From contig CM066995.1 in the NCBI GenBank assembly GCA_033977485.1, positions 47,739,162 to 47,803,161 on the forward strand: DNA of 64,000 nt. The letters are read 5' to 3'. This DNA comes from Hydrangea macrophylla. Lineage: Eukaryota; Streptophyta; Magnoliopsida; Cornales; Hydrangeaceae. Below are positions 58,374 through 64,000 of this stretch, one piece after another. The notes beneath the pieces were generated by a model. That model did not search any database and was not told the origin of the DNA. It worked only from the letters and a program-made list of their open reading frames with translations. Position numbers and translations under genes: made by a program. How positions within the stretch are numbered: position 1 is the first letter of the stretch; each line of letters opens with the position of its first letter.

Positions 58374-59702
58374 TCACGATCGTCGGGCTTCAGATTTCTC
58401 TGTGCCGGAGGCAAAGTCGGAATAGCTTGATCCTGACCGATGTGAACTGGAGGTCGGGTCAGGGCTGTCGGACTCACACCGCTGTGAACTGAAAGAACTA
58501 CCTGAACTCCCGGGCTGATCTCGCTTTCGCTTACTTCTGGAAGACTTGTTGCTTTCTTGCCCGGGGTCTTTGATCTTTAGAAATTCGTCAGTGTCGATAT
58601 ATTTTCCAACCCTCTCTGCGAGTTCGACCAAGGTTATCGATCGATTTCTGTGGAACGACGCGGCGCACTTGGTGTGTTGAACTCCCGAGCAGAAGGCTAT
58701 GATGGCGATTGCCTCGTTCAGATTGTGGATTTGAAGCTTCTGTTGGTTGAACCGGTCGATGAACTCCTTGAGGGACTCATTATTCCGTTGTCTGACTGTC
58801 AGTAGCTGCATGTCTGGCTTTGGCCGCTCATGCATATCGGCGAACTGGTTGATGAACTGCTTGCTGAGTTGTTTGAAACTGCAGACCAATCAGGGCTCCA
58901 AGGAGTAGAACCACTACATGGACAGGCCTTTTAAAGTGCTGGGGAAGGCTAGGCAGTGTAGCTCATCGGAGTTGGTGGCTAGGGCCATCTGAGCCTTATA
59001 GGTCCGGACGTGGTCGACCGGGCTTCCCGAGCCGTTGTATAAATCTAGCCGAGGCTGCTTAAATTTGCACGGGATGGAGAACCTCGCGATCTGGCTGGAG
59101 AATGGTGACTCTGTCTCAGTATTGGCTTGATTTGGAACACGGTTTTGACCAAGCTTTTTGGCCACTCCGTCGATCTACTTCTGCAAGTCCTTGATTCGGG
59201 CTTCCACTTCTTCCCGACTGGTATCTGAGGAACTAGTTGGGTTGGTGGAAGATGCTTCTTCATGGCGGGGTACTGTCCTCTGGGATCGGACTCGGCTATG
59301 ACTCTGGGTAACCGTTCGCCTAGGGACAACTCGGCTCTTGACCGAGTGGCCCTGGACTAATTCCCAGGCCATATGCTCCTGTCTTTTCTCTCGGGCAGCA
59401 CGCCCACTATTGATGTCTCTGGCATCCTCAACACGGGACAGGTTGGCTCGGGCACGTTGTCTGGTCAAGATCGGTTCCCGACCGTACGCAACGTTCCCGG
59501 GTCATTTCCCGGCCACTAGAGGATTGCTTTGCTGGGATAGCAGGGCTTCAATCTATTGCTGGATTTGACGCTGGCCCTCCAGGAGTTGTGTGAGGGTTGC
59601 GGTGATTTGCTCAGATGTCATGACTGTCACAGCCGGTGCCGGGGCCGAAGGAACATCCCGGTCGGACTGCTGATCAGTCTTCTTACCCTTCTTCGGTGGC
59701 AT
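58374..59702 (-). pseudogene. Gag of the gag-only element, with in-frame stops
   Basis: ATG 59702 opens MPPKKGKKTDQQSDRD. All pieces share one frame: a Gln-rich N terminus, an Arg-rich stretch, FSIPCKFKQPRLDLYNGSG at about 59050-59110, and a retrotransposon-gag core with FKQLSKQFINQFADMHERPK and ESLKEFIDRFNQQ, then a Ser-rich tail. Stops include TAG near 59552 and 59172 and two around 58890-58913. No zinc knuckle is visible. The gag resembles those of plant Tat/Ogre-related gypsy elements. Confidence 0.8.
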
Positions 59703-59763
59703 GATGATCAGTTAAGAGATTTGTAGATGGGAAGACTTGTCGTTCCCACAGACGGCGCCAAAC

Positions 59764-60411
59764 TGATGATGCCAAAATTTGGTAAGAGTAAAGTAGAGTA
59801 ATCTAGGAGAGAGAGAGAGAGAGAGAGTGAGAGACAATTTTTTGTATGTGGTTCGGCCCTGTTAATGAAGGTACCTACGTCCATGTGTGTGTCTGAGAAC
59901 GTTCACTAGCAGATCACCGGCGGGCCTGGTGAGCCAACAAAGAGGGGCAGCACTACCAGTAATACCGGCCGGGTGTACGCGTATAATGGTGAATTATAGA
60001 GGTGCTGTGTAGACTAAAGAGTTGGCGGCCCCTTCAATGGGGGGTGAGAGGTCTCTTTTATAGATTTAAGAGACCTACTCATACATGGATAAGGAAATAT
60101 AATCCTATTGATATAGATTGGCGTTAATTATGGGGATTTCCTAATTGGATTAGGAAATAGTGTGCACTTTCCATTAGTCTTCTAGCTTGAGTAGGAAACT
60201 GCCCGTAATGCTGGGATCACGCCTGTGGGCCCGGATGAGCTGTTCCCGCGGCGGGATGTGCATGTGCAGTTTTCCTGACCTGCTAGCCGGGTCGTGAATG
60301 AACCGCTCGGGCTGATGCTTCTGAGGAGTTGTGCATGATTTTCCCGGGGCATGGACTAGCTGCTGATTGGAACCGTTCGCGCATAAAATAGAGCCAATTT
60401 TAGGCATATCA
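59764..60411 (-). repeat. 5' LTR of the gag-only element
   Basis: The 648-bp LTR starts TGATGATGCC and ends GGCATATCA on the plus strand. It has a longer (GA)n run than the 3' copy. Confidence 0.9.
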
Positions 60412-60506
60412 GTCCATATATAGCCCAACGCATCCTCCGTCATGTCATCCCATTGCGCGTAATGGAGAGGAACTTGCTTCCCATTTCGTACCAGCTTGAG
60501 CACCAT
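60412..60506 (-). pseudogene. Possible CACTA transposase exon fragment
   Basis: The frame KLVRNGKQVPLHYAQWDDMT followed by EDALGYIW resembles the transposase-associated domain of plant En/Spm proteins, with (R/N)GK-VPL-Y--W wording. It is cut at its 3' side by the gag-only element and could continue at 56678 and below. The recognition is by style only. Confidence 0.35.
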
Positions 60507-60752
60507 TCAAGTTATCTGTGAGGTGAATTCAAAAAAGTTGGCTAGATTTATAGAGGTGGTATTGTAAGAAAGCTCGTCTACAGAAGTATTTATTGAACTA
60601 GCAATGCTAGAGAGAGAGAGAGAGAACCAACCTACAGCAAGATTTGTACTTCTTTGATCTTCATATGCAATAAAAGCAAAACCTTTTGAACTGCCAGTAC
60701 CTTTATCTCTGACAAGATTAACATCAACGATCTCTCCATATTTTGGTATCAT
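60498..60752 (-). pseudogene. Captured RRM exons, RBMX2-like
   Basis: Exon 60632-60752 encodes KYGEIVDVNLVRDKGTGSSK and GFAFIAYEDQRSTNLAV, the RNP1 half of the RNA-recognition motif of RBMX2/Ist3-type splicing proteins. A 116-bp GT-AG intron (60516-60631) follows, and the next exon starts with (D)NLNGAQ, the correct continuation of the motif. Homology stops after about 17 bases and changes into the transposase-like frame. It is a captured fragment with its intron, not a functional gene. Confidence 0.7.
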
Positions 60753-61688
60753 TTGATCAAAAAGTAGAAATCATAAGACCTATTGTCATCAACAATGGAA
60801 AAACCATAATTGCATATTTGTACAAAGCATAAGGGGAATGATGGAACCTTAAAAGCAAAAGAAACAAGAAGTCATGCAACCAAAAGTTTCATCATAAATG
60901 TTTTAATCCCCAATTAGACAGGCAAGATTTTGTTTATAAGGTTGAGGGACTGACATTGTCTGGCTTGCCTATAGAGGGCAAGCGCTTTTTATTTGCTTAA
61001 AGATTAGTATCTGACTTTACAGGCAAACACCAACCCTTCAATCCCATCCACCATTGCCAAGATCCTACTATACATGATCTCTATGACTCTTGACACAATC
61101 GTAGTTGTCGAGTATAAACTATACGCACTAATTTAATTTATTAATGGTTTGGAATCCTGAGTCAAACAAGTTACCTATGTAGTTGATGGATAGGCAAGAG
61201 TATCTCATTTTGACACCAACATAAGGAGTTAGACACATCAACACGTCCAACATGGACACAGAAACACGGCCATACTTTGTTTTTAGAATGAAATTCCTAC
61301 ACTAAAAACAAACAGTTTTCTATGCTTGAGTTTGTGATACCATTCTTATCTTCTGCTTCTTCTTTTTCCCCCTGATTTTGTATGTAGTGGAGACTTATTC
61401 TAGTTATTCTACAAACTTTTCTTAGTGTCCAATCAAGTCTTGAAAACACATGGACATGAGTTTTGTGTAACACACTGCATCACAAAGTCAATTGCTAAAA
61501 GTGTTAGGGATAACAGGAAAGGCAAGCAACAACTATCAACTCGCAATTGTAACGCAACCTTCAGGTCGAAATATTTTTGGGTGCAATAATTCCCCATTAA
61601 TCTACGGATGAAGAAACAATTGTCTTGGAATGACCTCGCAAATAAGTCAACTTGGTAGTTGACACGTGAAAAATCTTGTGCGCTCTTG
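60753..61688. other. Spacer, no gene recognised
   Basis: No conserved frame was found. It might be intron sequence captured with the RRM exon. It ends at the next LTR. Confidence 0.4.
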
Positions 61689-62283
61689 TGCAACACCCAA
61701 GTGTAGGTGATCGTGCAAGTAATACTGGATAAGTCCAGGTCGATCCCACAGGGAAGGAATAGGAAGAATGTATACTAAGTTATAACCTAAAGAAAAAGAA
61801 AATAAGAATGAATGATTGGAGGTTCTAATGAATCCTACTGAATTAAATTAAACTAAATAATAAACTAAACATAAGGAAACATAATAATTAAATAAATAAA
61901 CTAAAGGTGTTGGAAATACGAGAATCCACACTAATCCTAACCATCTACCATGCATACTCATTAACGTTCGATGGAGTTCATTCCTCTTCAGTATTCCGTA
62001 TTTTTCTAAAGATATAGAATCAATAGCCCTTTCATGCCCGGGACTATATCATCACAAGTGAGTTAAAATACATGAAAGACGGTTTAAAACAATGGTAATT
62101 ACTTGCACTCTAAATGGTGTTAGCATTCAAAGTGGTTTTCAAAAGTCATTGAAGAAAAGACCTTAAGGCTTTAAGTTCTAAAAACTGTTGTGACAAACTG
62201 AGCTTATTGGGACAATTTGATGACAGATTTCTAAAACAGAAAGTCATGGAATACTTAAAAGAATCATCTCAGGAATTAACATG

Positions 62284-62402
62284 TTCGATCGATCGAAGCG
62301 CTCTCGATCGATCGGACAGCAATCCTTCAATCGATCGAAATGCCTTCGATCGCTTGACTATGGCTCTGGTTCGATGGATCGAAATACCTTCGATCGATCG
62401 AG
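62284..62402 (-). promoter_or_regulatory. Downstream palindrome array, second Athila-like LTR
   Basis: Six copies start at 62284, 62303, 62326, 62345, 62370 and 62389 (steps 19, 23, 19, 25, 19). Two are perfect or one-off TTCGATCGATCGAA. The array lies 370-490 bp downstream of the TATA box on the minus strand. Confidence 0.78.
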
Positions 62403-62760
62403 CCCAGGGTTTCTAAAGGTTGCATGGCAGAGGCTGGGAATCAATGTTTCATCACATATTCCCAACGTCTAAACTACGGAAACATAATAAAACTATTGCA
62501 GAAATAGTAAAACAAAGCAATCATCAACATCTAAACTAATAAACAATCAAAGAACATAGATTGGAAAGAAAAAACCTATAAATAATCTGAATATAATCTG
62601 AATAAACTTGAAACAAACTTGAATCTTCAATCTACAATGGAAAAGGAGGAAGAAAACATCAAACTAAGCTAATCTACTCCTAAACTAACCCTAAAACTAC
62701 CCTAAACTGCTGTTTTTCGCGTTCTGGAGCGTCCCCCTCTCGTCTGGCGTCAAAACGACG

Positions 62761-62770
62761 TATTTATAGG
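62761..62770 (-). promoter_or_regulatory. TATA box, second Athila-like LTR
   Basis: The minus strand reads CCTATAAATA. It lies 41 bp downstream of the palindrome array in element orientation. Confidence 0.65.
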
Positions 62771-62810
62771 GTTCCCACAGAGTTTACGCAACTTTTAGGT
62801 GAAAATAAGG

Positions 62811-62878
62811 TTCGATCGATCGAGCTTAGTTCGATCGATCGAAGGTTCGATCGATTGAACTCTCTTCAATCGCTTGAA
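62811..62878 (-). promoter_or_regulatory. Upstream palindrome array, second Athila-like LTR
   Basis: Four copies start at 62811, 62830, 62846 and 62865 (steps 19, 16, 19). The step pattern 19-16-19 is identical to that of the copia LTR and of the first leader group in copia. Confidence 0.78.
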
Positions 62879-63270
62879 CTTCTCTGATTTTGACAGCACT
62901 GCACACCGATGGGAGAATGGACATAACTTTTCACTCGGACCTCGTATTGACCTCCCGTTTGCGGCCACGCGACCGTAACTCAAAGATCTACATTTTATAT
63001 CTCTGGGAAAATCTTCCAAATCTGAAGTCATCATTGTCAAAATTGGCGTTTTCTCAGCTGCTTCTGTTGTTCTCTTCACCAGAATCACTTTCTATGCAAT
63101 GTTTGCTTTCCATGACCTGTAAAATAGTGTAAAAACACATGTTTGAGTCTCAACATCATAGAAAACACTTAATCATTGATATGCATCTAAATCTAGGGAC
63201 TTGGGGATAAAAGTATGCATAAAGGATCGTGTAATACACTATAAACATGCACTTTTCACCTCGAATCACA

Positions 63271-64000
63271 CCCCCCAACTAGCTCGTTGCTAGTCCCTAG
63301 CAATGAAGCGAACTACAGCAATGTTTATTTAACTCTAAAAATTAAAAACAAAAGAAAGTAAAAATCCTAAATCACTTTCGCAGGAATCGCGATTGCATTT
63401 AGCGTATGCAACAAGCCTTTAAACCTCCAGGTTACCCCTAGTGGACGAGTGTTGTCTCGTGAGGGTTTGCAGTGAATCTACCCACAAAATTCATGTTTAT
63501 AGTAATGGTTCTAGTTTAAATGTTTTCAAGAAATTTTTCCTCTCATTTAGCAATGTAGTTAAGCTCAACAATCTTATGAAACTCTCTAGTATGCCATAGC
63601 AATGCAACATACACATTACAGTTAATCTACTATCAAAGTCATTAGAATATTCCATACCTATTAATCTTCAAGTGTGTGTGTGAATGGACAACCAAAATAC
63701 AAAACTTTAATTTCAAAGGTTGCATAACCTAAGACACTATCAAGACGTTCATTTTAACTCAACTCTTACCAGGATTACACTCTCAAGATAAAATCACTCC
63801 GAATTGGGTGTAATAATTATCACTCATGATATGGAAGCTATAAAGAGTAAATGTAAATGGAATCTAATGCTTCTCATATCTAAATAGAAAAACGGATATT
63901 TTAGTACATAAAGTCTCATGAAATGATACTTTTCACTAGAAGAGCGAGATACCGTGGATAACTCTCTCATTACCTTAACTTCAAATCCAATTTACTTAAA
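63271..64000 (-). mobile_element. Inner 3' edge of the second Athila-like element
   Basis: CCCCCCAACTAGC directly after the LTR is the plus-strand view of a GCTAGTTGGGGGG purine tract. The following 200 bp match 42783-43010 in the first Athila-like element. No coding part is reached before the window ends. Confidence 0.75.

Larger units (their letters stand above)
56679..60411 (-). mobile_element. Gag-only LTR element (TR-GAG type)
   Basis: The 3733-bp element has LTRs at 56679-57323 and 59764-60411 (both start TGATGATGCCAAAATTTGG and end GGCATATCA) and a target duplication GTCCA (56674-56678 and 60412-60416). On the minus strand, the primer-site-like TGGCGCCGTCTGTGGGAACG (59741-59760) precedes gag, and AATGGGGGGCAGC (57324-57336) precedes the 3' LTR. 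Only gag is present: no protease, RT or integrase. It must use enzymes from another gypsy element. Confidence 0.88.
52424..61688. mobile_element. Second CACTA-like element, right end not identified
   Basis: It starts CATTACAAGAAAATATGTC, close to the CACTACAAGAAAA terminus of CACTA elements. It continues with many subterminal TTTGTGACGGA/TCCGTCACAAA motifs (52440-52640 and again 55763-56060). A captured RRM exon and a possible transposase exon lie on the minus strand near 60.5 kb. Organelle-like DNA and a gag-only LTR element are inserted in it. The extent to 61688 is inferred; the true right end may lie beyond the window. Confidence 0.5.
61689..63270 (-). repeat. LTR of a second Athila-like element
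   Basis: The left edge is near TGCAACACCCAAGTGTAGG and the right edge CGAATCACA at 63270, about 1.58 kb. The first ~60 bp resemble the start of the other Athila-like LTR (AACACCCAAGTGTA...GATCGT...CAAGTAAT). On the minus strand it has a TATA box CCTATAAATA (62761-62770). Palindrome arrays lie upstream at 62811-62878 and downstream at 62284-62402. The left boundary is uncertain by a few bases. Confidence 0.75.

Noticed and set aside
60507..60752. Functional RNA-binding protein gene
   Set aside because: Only part of the RRM is present, and homology ends 17 bases into the second exon.

Overview
The window is nuclear DNA of a flowering plant, most likely a eudicot. It contains Ty1/copia, Ty3/gypsy chromovirus and Athila-type retrotransposons with plant-type primer sites, CACTA, hAT, Mutator-like and Stowaway-like DNA elements, and spliced fragments of plant genes. 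I see no intact single-copy host gene. Almost everything that can be named is a mobile element, mostly nested, as expected of a repeat-rich intergenic or heterochromatic region.

Layout. 1-2548: right end of a CACTA-like element that cut a Stowaway-like MITE. 3111-4642: small MITEs and a retroposon-like insert. 5069-28697: a four-level nest. A Mutator-like MITE with ~327-bp inverted repeats (9-bp duplication) contains a ~3.0-kb solo LTR (duplication CTTGT). That LTR contains a Tekay/Del-type gypsy element (6282-25628, duplication TGCTT), which in turn contains a copia element on the opposite strand (10075-18794, duplication AATAC). 28700-33424: MITEs, a hAT MITE, a SINE candidate and a foldback element. 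33425-52423: a decayed Athila-like element on the minus strand. Its left LTR carries a 6.9-kb CACTA element with captured exons resembling plant synaptotagmin (SMP domain) and VAP (MSP domain). Its right LTR is cut by a second CACTA-like element. 52424-about 61688: that second CACTA region, holding 2.6 tandem copies of a 1063-bp organelle-like sequence, a gag-only LTR element (56679-60411) and a captured RRM exon related to RBMX2. 61689-64000: LTR and inner edge of another Athila-like element.

The main discovery candidate is a shared promoter/leader module. Three unrelated LTR elements (copia, Tekay-type gypsy, Athila-like at 61.7 kb) carry arrays of the 14-bp palindrome TTCGATCGATCGAA. Each has one array just upstream of a TATA box and a second array 370-840 bp downstream, inside the predicted transcript. 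The palindromes come in pairs 19 bp apart, and pairs recur about every 42-44 bp, in all three families. The solo LTR has a different CpG-rich array at a comparable place. This suggests shared or exchanged regulatory DNA between elements that do not share coding ancestry at this level.

Decay. The copia gag-pol has three in-frame stops and the gypsy gag-pol four, with no frameshift detected. At least four fit C-to-T change at Gln or Arg codons. The LTR pairs are nonetheless very similar (by eye about 0.3% and 1% different), so defective parents moved in trans are possible. All coordinates, identities and family calls here were made by eye; database searches were not possible.
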